From contig NZ_JAGDYT010000004.1 in NCBI RefSeq assembly GCF_049116555.1, forward strand, positions 124,001 to 188,000: 64,000 nt of DNA. Reading direction: 5' to 3'. The translations under genes were made by a program, and so were the position numbers. This document shows positions 25,395 through 35,019 of the stretch, piece after piece; position 1 is the stretch's first letter, and each line of letters begins with the position of its first letter. The stretch is from Maricaulis maris_C. Lineage in GTDB: Bacteria; Pseudomonadota; Alphaproteobacteria; Caulobacterales; Maricaulaceae. The notes beneath the pieces are model-generated. The model made no database searches, was not told the origin of the DNA, and worked only from the letters and a program-made list of their open reading frames with translations.

Positions 25395-26768
25395 CTAGAA
25401 GTATTCGAGACTGACGCGGAAGAGGTGCTCGACCTTGGGAATGAGGGCCGTATTGCAAAAGAGCAGGACGCGATCATTCTCGCGGATGCGACCTTCATCG
25501 CAAGGCAGGATGACCTTGTCGCCGCGGACCACAGCGCCCAATGCAACGCCGTCGGGCAATTCCAGCTCGTCCAGCGTCTTGCCGACCAGGGGCGAGGTCG
25601 AAAGCGCGACGCCTTCCACGGCCTCGGCTTGCCCGCCGCCCAGACTCTGCAGCCCGGTAATCCGACCACGCCGGATGTGCTGAAGAATGGTCGAGACCGT
25701 TGTCGCGCGCGGATCGATCAGGACGTCGATATCCAGCGCGTCACGAAGGCTCTCGAAGGCCCGGTCATTGATCAGGGAGAGCGCCCGCTCGGCCCCTTCC
25801 CGCTTGGCCATCACGGCGGAAAGCATATTGACCTTGTCGTCATTGGTCACACACACGACCAGCTCGGCCTCGCTGACGCCGGCCTCGTGCAACAGGCGTG
25901 CGTCGAGCCCGTCCCCGTGCAGCACGACGGTGCGTTTCAACCGCTCCGCGGCAGCCTCAGCCCTTGCCTTGTTGGCCTCGATCAGCCGGACCTTCACGCC
26001 GCCGGCACGTTCAAGCGCACGGGCGACATAGACGCCAATATTGCCAGCGCCGACGACAACAACGCGCCGGATCTGCTCGGCATTGCGCCCGAAAATGTCG
26101 AGAATTCGGCGGACCTGGCGACTCTCGGTGACGATATAGACATCATCCCCTGCCAGGAGCGGGTCGTGCAGTTTGGGGATGAAAAGCGTCTGCTCACGCT
26201 GCACGCCAACCACGGCCAGGCGCAGGTCCGGGAAGAGCTCCATGACCTGTTCGGTGGTCGAGCCCGCGACCGGTGAATTTTCGTCCAGACGGAGTCCGAG
26301 CAACTGGACCCGGCCGCCGGAGAAAACAGCCGTATTGAAAGCGCCCGGCGTCTCCACTCGCTGAAGGATCGCACGGCCCACTTCCAGTTCCGGCGAGATG
26401 ACGACATCAACCGGCATATTCCCGGTCGAGAACAGATCACCCCAGGCGGGGTCGAGATAGTTCTGGGCGCGGACACGCGCGATCCGCATCGGCGTCTGAA
26501 AGAGCGAATGGGCGACCTGGCAGGCCACCATGTTGGTTTCGTCCGAATGCGTAACGGCGACCAGAAGATCGGCCTGGCGCGCTCCTGCGCGCTCCAGGAC
26601 ATCCGGATGGGAGCCATGCCCGACGACGCCTTGGACATCGAGGTCGGTGACGACATTGTCGATCAGCTCGGTCGACCAGTCGACGACTGTGACCGCATTT
26701 CCTTCACGGGCGAGCGCGCGGGCGATACCCACACCGACCTGTCCGGCTCCGCAGACAATCGCTTTCAT
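25395..26768 (-). CDS. trkA: Trk potassium uptake regulatory subunit TrkA
   Basis: Peripheral NAD-binding RCK protein that gates TrkH. The 457-residue product has two RCK-N Rossmann domains, with GAGQVGVGIARALAREGNAV at residues 8-27 and VVVVGAGNIGVYVARALER in the second half, each followed by an RCK-C domain (around VAGSTTEQVMELFPD and LVGKTLDELELPDG). Two tandem copies is the normal Trk layout. It lies 21 bp after ntrX and 3 bp before trkH. Confidence 0.95.
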   Translation of the reverse strand: MKAIVCGAGQVGVGIARALAREGNAVTVVDWSTELIDNVVTDLDVQGVVGHGSHPDVLERAGARQADLLVAVTHSDETNMVACQVAHSLFQTPMRIARVRAQNYLDPAWGDLFSTGNMPVDVVISPELEVGRAILQRVETPGAFNTAVFSGGRVQLLGLRLDENSPVAGSTTEQVMELFPDLRLAVVGVQREQTLFIPKLHDPLLAGDDVYIVTESRQVRRILDIFGRNAEQIRRVVVVGAGNIGVYVARALERAGGVKVRLIEANKARAEAAAERLKRTVVLHGDGLDARLLHEAGVSEAELVVCVTNDDKVNMLSAVMAKREGAERALSLINDRAFESLRDALDIDVLIDPRATTVSTILQHIRRGRITGLQSLGGGQAEAVEGVALSTSPLVGKTLDELELPDGVALGAVVRGDKVILPCDEGRIRENDRVLLFCNTALIPKVEHLFRVSLEYF

Positions 26769-26789
26769 GTCAGTTCCCTCCCGCCGGCG

Positions 26790-28178
26790 TCAGGCCGCGC
26801 CTTCGCGTTGCGGGCTGCCAACCCCGAGAGATTTGAGTTTACGGTGCAAGGCCGAGCGCTCCATGCCAATGAAGGCGGCAGTGCGCGAGATATTGCCACC
26901 GAAACGGTCGATCTGGGCCTTGAGGTATTCACGCTCGAAATTCTCCCGGGCCTCGCGCAGCGACAGGGCAATCATCTTTTCGGCATCAAAACCGACCTCC
27001 TGATTTTCCCGGGTCACGACTTCCGATGGCAGAGAATCGAGGGTGATCGGCTCTTCCATCGCGCCGGTCGCCAGGATCAGCAGGCGCTCGATATTATTGC
27101 GCAATTGACGGACATTGCCCGGCCAGCCATGTGCCTGCAAGGCCGCCATGACATCATCGCCGAACCGACGGCGCGGCAAGCCGGCCGAATTGGTCAGGCG
27201 TTCGACGAAATGGGTGACCAGTGCGGGAATGTCTTCGCGGCGATCGGCGAGTGGCGGAACCTGCACCGGAACGACCGCCAGACGGTGATAGAGATCCTCG
27301 CGGAATAATCCGCCCTGGATCCGGCCGGCCAGGTCCTGGGCGGTCGAGGAGATCACCCGGACATTCACCTGCACATCTGCGGCGCCACCAATCCGACGGA
27401 AGCGTTGCTCAACAAGAAGACGCAGCAATTTGCTCTGCGTATCTTTCGGCATGTCGGCGATTTCATCCAGATAGAGCGTACCGCCATGCGCCCGCTCGAG
27501 CAGGCCGACATGCTTGACGCTGCCATCCTCGTTCTCGCGCCCGAAAAGCTCCTCTTCGACCCCCTCCGGCGACATGCCAGGGGCACTCACGGCCACAAAA
27601 TCAGCTTCATTGCGCGGCGAGCTTTCGTGGATCAGACGCGCCACCAATTCCTTGCCGGCGCCCGACGGTCCGCGGATCAGGACACGGCTATTGGTCGGTG
27701 CGACGCGATCAATCAGCTGGCGGACCTGAACGATGCCACTGGAATCACCGATCAACGAGCTTTGCGCCTCACTGCGAGCGCGCAGTTCGGCATTCTCCGA
27801 CCGCAATCGGCTCGTTTCCAGCGCGCGCGTCACGGTCAGGAGCAGCTTGTCGCTCTTGAAGGGTTTCTCGAGAAAATCATAGGCACCTTTCCGGATCGCC
27901 GCGACGGCGGTCTCGATCGTGCCATGACCGGAAATCACGATGACGGGCATGTTCGGGTCAATAGCCCGGAATTCATCGAGCAATTCGATCCCGTCCAGGC
28001 GACTACCCTGCAGCCAGACGTCGAGAATGACCAGGGACGGTTTGCGGGCCCTGATCTCGTCGAGGGCACCGTCTGCGTGCGCCGCTTCGCGGGTTTCATA
28101 CCCGTCATCTTCCAGCAGCCCCCCGATCAATTCACGGATATCTGCCTCATCATCCACGATCAGAATGTCGCGAGCCAT
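26790..28178 (-). CDS. ntrX: Nitrogen assimilation response regulator NtrX
   Basis: A 462-residue NtrC-family response regulator partnered with NtrY. The receiver domain has the acidic pair in ILIVDDEADI and the phospho-acceptor Asp53 (LVILDVWLQGS). The AAA+ domain has Walker A RGPSGAGKELVARLIHE and Walker B GGTLYLDEIADMP. The GAFTGA loop that contacts sigma-54 is not present; the place after EELFG reads RENEDGSVKHVGLLE. A Fis-type helix-turn-helix is at the C-terminus (GNISRTAAFIGMERSALHRKL). In alphaproteobacteria NtrYX links nitrogen, redox and envelope control. It overlaps nothing; 3 bp follow ntrY. Confidence 0.95.
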   Translation of the reverse strand: MARDILIVDDEADIRELIGGLLEDDGYETREAAHADGALDEIRARKPSLVILDVWLQGSRLDGIELLDEFRAIDPNMPVIVISGHGTIETAVAAIRKGAYDFLEKPFKSDKLLLTVTRALETSRLRSENAELRARSEAQSSLIGDSSGIVQVRQLIDRVAPTNSRVLIRGPSGAGKELVARLIHESSPRNEADFVAVSAPGMSPEGVEEELFGRENEDGSVKHVGLLERAHGGTLYLDEIADMPKDTQSKLLRLLVEQRFRRIGGAADVQVNVRVISSTAQDLAGRIQGGLFREDLYHRLAVVPVQVPPLADRREDIPALVTHFVERLTNSAGLPRRRFGDDVMAALQAHGWPGNVRQLRNNIERLLILATGAMEEPITLDSLPSEVVTRENQEVGFDAEKMIALSLREARENFEREYLKAQIDRFGGNISRTAAFIGMERSALHRKLKSLGVGSPQREGAA

Positions 28179-28181
28179 GGA

Positions 28182-30449
28182 TCAGGCCTCCTGTATGCTT
28201 TGAATGTCTTGTTCTGTCTGGTCTGCGAGCGGGAAAATCAGCCGTACGACGGCACCGTTTCCCTCACGGGGCACATCGAGCTCGAGCCGCCCCTTATGGT
28301 CTTCCATCACACGTTTGACGATGGCGAGGCCGAGACCGGTCCCTTTCTCGCGCGTCGTCATATAGGGCTCGGTTAGGCGCTCCCGATTGGGAGTCGGCCA
28401 ACCCAGCCCGTTATCGCTTACCTCGATCACCGCGAACCCGTCGATTTCGGTCAACTCTACCGATATCGCACCCGCCTCACCGTCTTTTTCCATACGCGCT
28501 TCAACGCTTTCCGAGGCATTCTTGAGAATATTGGCGAGCGCCTGACCGGAAAGCCGCGAGTCACACAAACCCATGACTGGTTGATCCGGCTTGTCGAAGC
28601 GGACCTCCATCGCGGCCGAGGCCACCCGTCGCGCGAACACCGCCGATTTCGTCAATTCGCCCAGCTCAACTTCCTCGACCTTGGGCTGAGGCATGCGGGC
28701 AAAGGATGAGAATTCATCCACCATGCGGCCGATATCACTGACCTGTCGGATAATTGTTTCGGTGCACCGATCAAAAGTCTCCAGATCGCTCTCGATTTCG
28801 TCGCGGTATTTGCGACGGATCCGCTCGGCGGAGAGCTGGATGGGTGTGAGCGGATTCTTGATTTCATGGGCGATGCGGCGAGCTACCTCACGCCATGCGG
28901 CATTGCGCTGGGCTGTGACCAGACGGGTGACGTCGTCGAAGGTGATCACGAGGCCAGCCTCCTCATCCATCGACGCGCGCGCGGTAATATGGCGGATCTG
29001 CTCATCGGGCATGGTCAGGTCAATCTGGGCTTCGGCGACGGCGCCGGGGCGACGGCGCGCATCCGTCACCAAATCACTCAGAGCGGGCGTGATATCATTA
29101 AGTTGCATGCCGATTTGATCATCCGAACCCGCCGACAGCATCCCGATGGCCGAGCGGTTGATCAGGGTGACCTTGTCGTCCTTGTCCAGGCCGATCACGC
29201 CGGCGCGAACGCCGGCCAGAATGGCCTCGATGAAGGCCCGGCGCTGTTCACTCTCCGCATGACTCTCGATCAGCTCACGACGCTGGCTCCGCAATTGCCG
29301 AGTCATCCGGTTGAATGCGCGTGCCAGGGCGGCAATCTCGTCATCATCGCGCCCCATCTGGACACGTGCTTCGAGATCCCCTCGCCGCACCCGCTCTGCG
29401 GCAGCGACGAGGCGCGAAATCGGTGTGACGACCCGCGTCGCGGCACTCAATCCCAGCCAGACCGAGCCGATCAGGATCAGGGCAGCAACCTCGAAATAGA
29501 GCAGGAAGAAAGTCTGGCGGATCGAGGTCTCCTGCTCGTCCGCCCGACGCAGGGCAACCCGCGCCTCCTCCATTTGCCGAAACAGGTCCACATTCATCGG
29601 AATGGAGGCGTAGAGAAAGGCGTCTTCATACCCGCTGAGTTGTGTCAGAAGGCGAACCACATCCGTGCCGACAGGCGTGAATTCAGGGGTGGATACGGCA
29701 ACTCCGCCCCCGCCTTCATTGGCCAGTTCGTAGAGGCGCGGCGATGGCACAACATAGGGCTCATTCTCCTGAAAGCGCGTACGGGCCAGCAGATTGCCTC
29801 GACCGTCGACCACATAGGCCGCCGAAAAATTCTGCTGTGCCGCAAGAGCGCTCAGCCCCCAGACATACTGGATCCGGCTCGAGCTGAACGCCTCGACCGC
29901 GTCCGGCTGGTTGAGTGCTTCCACCATCGCGCTCAATCGGTTGCCGGCTGCGTTGACCTCGCGCTCATAGATTTCGCCCGCCACGATGGCCGTCCCGTCG
30001 ACGACGGTCGCAATCCGCTCTCCGAACCAATAGTCGACGCCGCGATTCAGGACGGCGCCCAGAAAGAGGGCGGCGAGGACTGCCGGCGCTGCCGCAGCGA
30101 GGGAGAACAAGGCGACAAAGCGCAGGTGTAGACGCGGCGTCGGCTCGCCAAACCGGCGCGCCCTCACCCGGCGGACAAAGCGGACAACCACCACGCCGCC
30201 CAGACCGAGTATCAGAACCGCATTGCCGACCAGAAGCGCCATCGCATTGCGATCATTGAGGCGCATGAGCCCGTTATCGCCCAGCAATCCGGTAGCGGCG
30301 ATGGTGAGCAGGATCGCAGATGTGACGAAGCCGATGCCAAAAAGCGCGGCGGATCGCGGAGAGATGTTGCGGATCAGGGGCTTCGATAGAGTGTTCGGCA
30401 AGTGTGAGCTCACATGTTGCAGAACGGCATCATTACCCTGTTGTTGCAA
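28182..30449 (-). CDS. ntrY: Sensor histidine kinase NtrY
   Basis: A 755-residue membrane sensor kinase. The N-terminus has hydrophobic helices at about residues 33-55, 68-90 and 105-130, a periplasmic segment, another helix near 320-340, then a HAMP domain (RVVTPISRLVAAAERVRRGDLEA), a PAS domain, and the kinase core. The phospho-acceptor is in REVARRIAHEIKNPLTPIQL. ATP-binding boxes are ANILKNASESVE (N), VIEVSDNGLGWP (G1) and TTREKGTGLGLAIVKRV (G2). It starts a two-gene ntrY-ntrX unit 25 bp after ntrC. Confidence 0.95.
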   Translation of the reverse strand: MQQQGNDAVLQHVSSHLPNTLSKPLIRNISPRSAALFGIGFVTSAILLTIAATGLLGDNGLMRLNDRNAMALLVGNAVLILGLGGVVVVRFVRRVRARRFGEPTPRLHLRFVALFSLAAAAPAVLAALFLGAVLNRGVDYWFGERIATVVDGTAIVAGEIYEREVNAAGNRLSAMVEALNQPDAVEAFSSSRIQYVWGLSALAAQQNFSAAYVVDGRGNLLARTRFQENEPYVVPSPRLYELANEGGGGVAVSTPEFTPVGTDVVRLLTQLSGYEDAFLYASIPMNVDLFRQMEEARVALRRADEQETSIRQTFFLLYFEVAALILIGSVWLGLSAATRVVTPISRLVAAAERVRRGDLEARVQMGRDDDEIAALARAFNRMTRQLRSQRRELIESHAESEQRRAFIEAILAGVRAGVIGLDKDDKVTLINRSAIGMLSAGSDDQIGMQLNDITPALSDLVTDARRRPGAVAEAQIDLTMPDEQIRHITARASMDEEAGLVITFDDVTRLVTAQRNAAWREVARRIAHEIKNPLTPIQLSAERIRRKYRDEIESDLETFDRCTETIIRQVSDIGRMVDEFSSFARMPQPKVEEVELGELTKSAVFARRVASAAMEVRFDKPDQPVMGLCDSRLSGQALANILKNASESVEARMEKDGEAGAISVELTEIDGFAVIEVSDNGLGWPTPNRERLTEPYMTTREKGTGLGLAIVKRVMEDHKGRLELDVPREGNGAVVRLIFPLADQTEQDIQSIQEA

Positions 30450-30474
30450 ATAATCAACACCCGTGATGCACAGG

Positions 30475-31740
30475 TCACATGTCGTCCGGTTCGCCGTCCA
30501 GCTCGGCCAATCGCCGGGCCAGGGTATTGCGGTTCAGGCCCAAAATCTCTGCTGCCCGGGACCGGTTTCCACCGCAGCGGTCCAGCGCCTGGCTGAAAAG
30601 CGCACGGTCAACGGCGTCGATGGCAACATTGCGGGCATTCTTTCGGCTCAGGGAGAGGGCTGCGATCGCATTGGCATGGACATCCAGGTCCTCGCGCGAA
30701 TCCCCGGCATCGGCCGAGAAGGCCACCAGGACATCATCGAGACCGGCAACCCGACCGCGCGTTGCGAGCGACAGCCGGGACAACACCGATCGCAACTCCA
30801 CGACATTCCCGGTCCAGGCGGAGCCCTGAAGGTATTGGACCGCGTCTTTCGAGAGCCGGACCCGGTCCTGTTTGTCGCGCCGGGCAAACTGGGCGAGGAA
30901 AGCTTCACACAAGGCCGGGATGTCGCTGCGGCGCTCCCGCAAGGGCGGTACGGCGATGACGCACTCTGACAAACGCGCAACCAGGCGTGTGTCCAGTCCG
31001 GCGTCCGGTGAATGGGAGGCAGTGGCGATGACGCGGCCAATCCCGGCATCCAGCGCGTCGCGGGCCGCCCGTTGTTGCTCGGCATTCCATTCTTCAAGCC
31101 GCAGCCAGACCACCTGGCGGGCGGCCTTGGTCGAACCGAAAATCTCGGTCGCGGTGTTCGACGGCGTTACCACGACGGCGTCATCAGCGGAGATGCCGCG
31201 CGCCCGAAGCAGGGCTTCGGCGGCCTGGCGCTTCCCGACCCCGGGTTCCCCCATGATCATCACATGCGCCTGGCTGGTGGCGGCGCGGGCAATCGCCTTG
31301 AAGGCCGACTGCATGGCGGCGGACTGACCGATAAAACCGGTGGGCTCATCCGCTGCCTTCGAGCGCCCGGTCTTGGCCTCATCACCCAGGGCTGCGCCAA
31401 CGGCCGATATCATGTCGTCGAGGTCAAAAGGCTTGGGGAGATACTCGAACACGCCCCCCTTGGCCGCATTGATGGCCGTCGAAGCCGTCGCCTGCGCGCT
31501 CATCACAATAACCGGCATTTGCGGACGCAGGCGCGCGACAAGGCCCAGATTCTCCAGGAAGTTCGAGCCGTCCAGAAGCACATCGGCCAGCAGAAGGTCG
31601 CCTTCCCCATTCCGGATCCAGTTCAGCGCCGTGTCCGGCGAGGCGGTAGCCCGGACCTGGTATCCCGCCGACCCAAGTGCCCGTGACAGGATGAGTTTCA
31701 GGCTTTCATCGTCTTCCAGCAGCAGAATTCTGGCGCTCAC
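30475..31740 (-). CDS. ntrC: Nitrogen regulation response regulator NtrC lacking the sigma-54 loop
   Basis: A 421-residue response regulator in the ntrBC position. The receiver has LLLEDD and Asp53 (LLADVLLDGS). The AAA+ domain keeps a P-loop-like GEPGVGKR at 164-171 but is clearly reduced. Only about eight residues separate the IFG at 200-202 from the strand VVWLRLEEWN, so the region that normally holds GAFTGA is deleted, and the Walker B DE is replaced. A Fis-type helix-turn-helix is intact at about 389-412. Known NtrC proteins without GAFTGA, such as that of Rhodobacter capsulatus, work without sigma-54; the same is inferred here. The ATG overlaps the ntrB stop. Confidence 0.9.
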   Translation of the reverse strand: MSARILLLEDDESLKLILSRALGSAGYQVRATASPDTALNWIRNGEGDLLLADVLLDGSNFLENLGLVARLRPQMPVIVMSAQATASTAINAAKGGVFEYLPKPFDLDDMISAVGAALGDEAKTGRSKAADEPTGFIGQSAAMQSAFKAIARAATSQAHVMIMGEPGVGKRQAAEALLRARGISADDAVVVTPSNTATEIFGSTKAARQVVWLRLEEWNAEQQRAARDALDAGIGRVIATASHSPDAGLDTRLVARLSECVIAVPPLRERRSDIPALCEAFLAQFARRDKQDRVRLSKDAVQYLQGSAWTGNVVELRSVLSRLSLATRGRVAGLDDVLVAFSADAGDSREDLDVHANAIAALSLSRKNARNVAIDAVDRALFSQALDRCGGNRSRAAEILGLNRNTLARRLAELDGEPDDM

Positions 31741-32786
31741 TTTGGATCCTTCCGGGCAATGGGCAATCGGATATTGAAGACGGTCCGACCCGCCTGGCTT
31801 TCGAAATCAATCTGACCCTCATGCAGGGCCGCAATCCGGGCTGAGACGGCCAATCCGAGCCCCTCACCGGCCGGCTTTGTGGTCACGAAGGGGGTGAAGA
31901 TACCCGATCCCAGCGTTTCGGGAATGCCCGGACCATTATCACGCACCGACAGGACAAGGGGCGTCGGATTGCCGCCCGTTCGGCTCTTGGGGCCGGCATC
32001 AAAGCGGGTTTCTACCACGATTTCCGCCGATGGATCAGTGCGTACGGCATCGAAGGCATTCTGCAGCAAATTGAGTACGGCCTGCATCAGCAGGTCCGGA
32101 TCGCCCGCTATCGTTGGCAGGGATGGATCGAAATTGTCACGCATTACGCCCCGCGTCGCGGTATCGGCGCGGTGCAGACTGTCCATGGCACTGACGGCCA
32201 ACAGATTGAGATTGATCTCGGATCGCGGTCCCAGCTGGATATCACCGACCCGACTCCAGTGATCCGCCAGACGCGTGATCCGGTCGACATCCTGGATGAT
32301 CAGGCGGGCAAGGTCGCGAGCCCCATCAATATCGGTCTCGCGCCGGATGAGCTGCGCCGCGCCGCGGACGCTGGCGAGCGGGTTCTTGAGCTCGTGCGCC
32401 AGCATGCGGCCAAAGCCGAGTGCGGGCGCTTCGGACGCCTTGGCGCCCACCTCCTGGTGCGGCAGGACAGACAGGGTCAGCTGTTCTTGTTCGTCAGACC
32501 AGCGTGCATGAACGTCAAATGGCCCGTCCCCACCCAGCATCCGGCCAAGCGCAACCACCGTGCGGTGGGTGCCGCAGGCCTGTTCGATAATGTCGGCAAG
32601 ATGAGCGCAGACCGGGGACAGAATCCCGAAGCGCCCCTTGCGCATGTGCCGGAGCGACAATCCCAGCCATTCTTCCGCCTGGGTATTGGCCCACACACAG
32701 CGAGCTTCGGCACAGAAGACCAGGATCGGGATGGCCGCTTGGTCCGCCGCCAGATTGGCCGGGCCCGGGGGATCGAGCGTCGTCAT
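31737..32786 (-). CDS. ntrB: Nitrogen regulation sensor histidine kinase NtrB
   Basis: Cytosolic histidine kinase that phosphorylates NtrC according to nitrogen status via PII. The 349-residue protein has an N-terminal PAS domain (PILVFCAEARCVWANTQAEEW), the His box GRMLAHELKNPLASVRGAAQ, and kinase boxes VLNLLQNAFDAVR (N), LSVRDNGPGIP (G1) and TKPAGEGLGLAVSARI (G2). No membrane segment is seen, as expected. Its ATG overlaps the dusB stop by 4 bp and its stop overlaps the ntrC ATG, so dusB-ntrB-ntrC is one translationally coupled operon. Confidence 0.94.
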   Translation of the reverse strand: MTTLDPPGPANLAADQAAIPILVFCAEARCVWANTQAEEWLGLSLRHMRKGRFGILSPVCAHLADIIEQACGTHRTVVALGRMLGGDGPFDVHARWSDEQEQLTLSVLPHQEVGAKASEAPALGFGRMLAHELKNPLASVRGAAQLIRRETDIDGARDLARLIIQDVDRITRLADHWSRVGDIQLGPRSEINLNLLAVSAMDSLHRADTATRGVMRDNFDPSLPTIAGDPDLLMQAVLNLLQNAFDAVRTDPSAEIVVETRFDAGPKSRTGGNPTPLVLSVRDNGPGIPETLGSGIFTPFVTTKPAGEGLGLAVSARIAALHEGQIDFESQAGRTVFNIRLPIARKDPK

Positions 32787-33781
32787 GCGACCGCGCGTCC
32801 ATCAAGCTGACGCAGGCCATCGAGTGCGGCATGGACGTCGGCGGCTTCATCCGAGCGGCACAGGCTGGCGCGCTGGGCACGGACCCAGTCGCGATCACCC
32901 TCGCCACATTCAACATCACAAAAGCTGGCAAAATGCTTGCGCATCATGCGGGTGCCCAGGTGGGGACCATAGTGGGCGAGACTGTCTTCGAACTGATCCG
33001 ACAGAGCGTTGATCTTGTCATTCCAGCTGGTTTCAAGCGGGGACAATCCAGCGAGTTCGCGGCCGATCTCTCCGACCAGCCAGGGCCGACCCTGGGCGGC
33101 ACGGCCGATCATCACTGCGTGCGCCCCGGACTGTTCCAGGGCTTCACGGGCATGGGTGATGGTGTGAATATCGCCATTGACCACGACCGGGATATCCACG
33201 GCCTCGACCACCGCCCTGACGGCGGACCAGTCGGCCTCGCCCTTGTAGAATTGCTGGCGGGTTCGACCATGCACGGTGACGAGGCGTATTCCGGCATCAC
33301 GGGCCCGGCGGGCGAGGTCGGGCGCGTTGAGACTGTCATGATCCCAGCCCAGGCGCATCTTCAGCGTGACCGGCTTGCTGGTCCCGGCGACCGTGGCGTC
33401 GACCAGGGTGAGCGCATGGTCCAGATCCCGCATCAGGGCGGATCCGGACAGGCCCCTGGTCACTTGGCGGGCCGGACACCCCATATTGATATCAATGACT
33501 TCTGCGCCTGCATCCTCGGCGATCCGGGCGCCCTCGGACATCCAGCGGGCTTCACGGCCGGCGAGCTGGATCACACAGGGCTTGAGTGACGCGTCCAGCG
33601 CCGCCTTGCGGATCATGTCCCGACGACCGGCTGCCAGGGCATCTGACGCGACCATTTCGGACACGACCATCCCAGCCCCAAACCGTTGGGCCTGGCGACG
33701 GAAAGGCAGGTCTGTGACCCCGGACATGGGTGCAAGTATGGCCGGGATTTCAATGCTGTGCGTGTCGATCGAGAAGCGCAT
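32783..33781 (-). CDS. dusB: tRNA-dihydrouridine synthase
   Basis: FMN enzyme that reduces uridine to dihydrouridine in the tRNA D-loop; historically nifR3 because of its place before ntrBC. The 332-residue TIM-barrel protein has LAPMSGVTDLPFRRQAQRFG, the catalytic Cys in IDINMGCPARQV, the substrate-binding LVTVHGRTRQQFYKG and VVVNGDIHT, then IGRAAQGRPWL. The ATG at 33781 is chosen because the family begins there; the open frame extends 24 codons upstream without similarity. It is divergent from ispDF with an 83-bp gap. Confidence 0.94.
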   Translation of the reverse strand: MRFSIDTHSIEIPAILAPMSGVTDLPFRRQAQRFGAGMVVSEMVASDALAAGRRDMIRKAALDASLKPCVIQLAGREARWMSEGARIAEDAGAEVIDINMGCPARQVTRGLSGSALMRDLDHALTLVDATVAGTSKPVTLKMRLGWDHDSLNAPDLARRARDAGIRLVTVHGRTRQQFYKGEADWSAVRAVVEAVDIPVVVNGDIHTITHAREALEQSGAHAVMIGRAAQGRPWLVGEIGRELAGLSPLETSWNDKINALSDQFEDSLAHYGPHLGTRMMRKHFASFCDVECGEGDRDWVRAQRASLCRSDEAADVHAALDGLRQLDGRAVA

Positions 33782-33864
33782 GCGGCTGGACAAATCCTTC
33801 GTGTGCGTCGTATGGCCGAAGGCTAGCGAGTATGCTGCGCTGCGGCAATCCACGAGGCCTGTAG

Positions 33865-35019
33865 ATGAAGATCGCTGCTGTCATTGTCGCTGCCGGACGC
33901 GGGGAACGCGCTGGCGGCGGTGTGCCCAAACAGTATCGCGAGCTGGCCGGAAGGCGCGTGCTCGCACGGTGTGTTTATCGTCTGCATCATTGTGGTGTCT
34001 TCATGAGCCTCATCGTCGTGGTCAACCCGCTCGATCGTGAGCACATCGACGCGGTCGAGCGCGAACTCGGCTTCAGATTGGATGTGATCCCCGGCGGGGC
34101 CACCCGGACCGCCTCGGTCCGCGCCGGGCTCGAAGCGGCTTCCCAGGCCGGTGCCGACGCGGTTTTCATTCATGACGCCGCCCGCCCCTTCGTGTCGCCC
34201 GCCCTCATCGACCGGCTCGTCGATGCGCTCGAACGCCACCCGGCGGTCATCCCGGCCCTGCCGGTCAGCGATGCGCTTTGTCGTGTCGGTGATGGTGGCG
34301 TGATGGATGCGCCGGTATCGCGGGATGGTCTCCAGGCCGCGCAGACGCCGCAGGCCTTTCATCTCGCGCCGCTGCTCGACGCCTATGCGCAACTCGGCGC
34401 GACGGCCCTGCCCGATGATGCGGCGGTTGTCCGCGCGGCGGGTGGTGAGGTTGCGCTGGTGGCCGGTGAGGCGGACAATTTCAAACTGACCACGCCGGAG
34501 GACTTCATCCGCGCGGAAAGGATGTTGATGAGCGAGTCAATCACCGTCACCGGGCAGGGTTTTGACGTCCACCGGCTGGAAGCGGCGGAGGTGATGTGGC
34601 TGTGCGGGATCGAGATCCGCGCCGGGCTGGGCCTGGTCGGGCATTCCGATGCCGATGCCGGTCTGCATGCTCTCACGGATGCCGTTCTCGGCGCGGCCGG
34701 GGCTGGCGATATAGGCCAGCATTTCCCGCCCTCCGACCCGCAATGGAAGGGCGCCCGCTCGGATGCGTTCCTGAAACACGCGCTGACGCGCCTGGCGCAA
34801 GCCGGCGGCGAGATAGTCCATGCCGACCTGACCCTGATCGCCGAACGGCCCAAGATCGGCCCTCATCGTGACGCCATGCGAACTCGCGTCGCCGAATTGC
34901 TGGGCCTGCCGTTGCAGCGGGTCAATATCAAGGCGACGACGACGGAAAAACTCGGCTTTGCCGGACGCGGCGAAGGCCTCGCAGCCCAGGCCATCATCAC
35001 AGCGAGACTGACCTCATGA
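33865..35019 (+). CDS. ispDF: Bifunctional IspD/IspF isoprenoid enzyme
   Basis: A fused methylerythritol-phosphate-pathway enzyme. Residues 1 to about 220 are the IspD cytidylyltransferase (AAVIVAAGRGERAGGGVPKQ, IHDAARPFVSP, QTPQAFHLAPLLDAY). Residues from about 225 are the IspF cyclodiphosphate synthase, with the metal motif GQGFDVHRL, then VGHSDADAGLHALTDAVLGA and DIGQHFPPSDPQWKGARSD. Length (384) matches fused alphaproteobacterial enzymes. Its stop overlaps the start of the CinA-type gene. Confidence 0.96.
   Translation: MKIAAVIVAAGRGERAGGGVPKQYRELAGRRVLARCVYRLHHCGVFMSLIVVVNPLDREHIDAVERELGFRLDVIPGGATRTASVRAGLEAASQAGADAVFIHDAARPFVSPALIDRLVDALERHPAVIPALPVSDALCRVGDGGVMDAPVSRDGLQAAQTPQAFHLAPLLDAYAQLGATALPDDAAVVRAAGGEVALVAGEADNFKLTTPEDFIRAERMLMSESITVTGQGFDVHRLEAAEVMWLCGIEIRAGLGLVGHSDADAGLHALTDAVLGAAGAGDIGQHFPPSDPQWKGARSDAFLKHALTRLAQAGGEIVHADLTLIAERPKIGPHRDAMRTRVAELLGLPLQRVNIKATTTEKLGFAGRGEGLAAQAIITARLTS

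Noticed and set aside
28866..30131. 421-codon plus-strand frame opposite ntrY
   Set aside because: Shadow of ntrY; the peptide is rich in His/Arg/Gln without domains.
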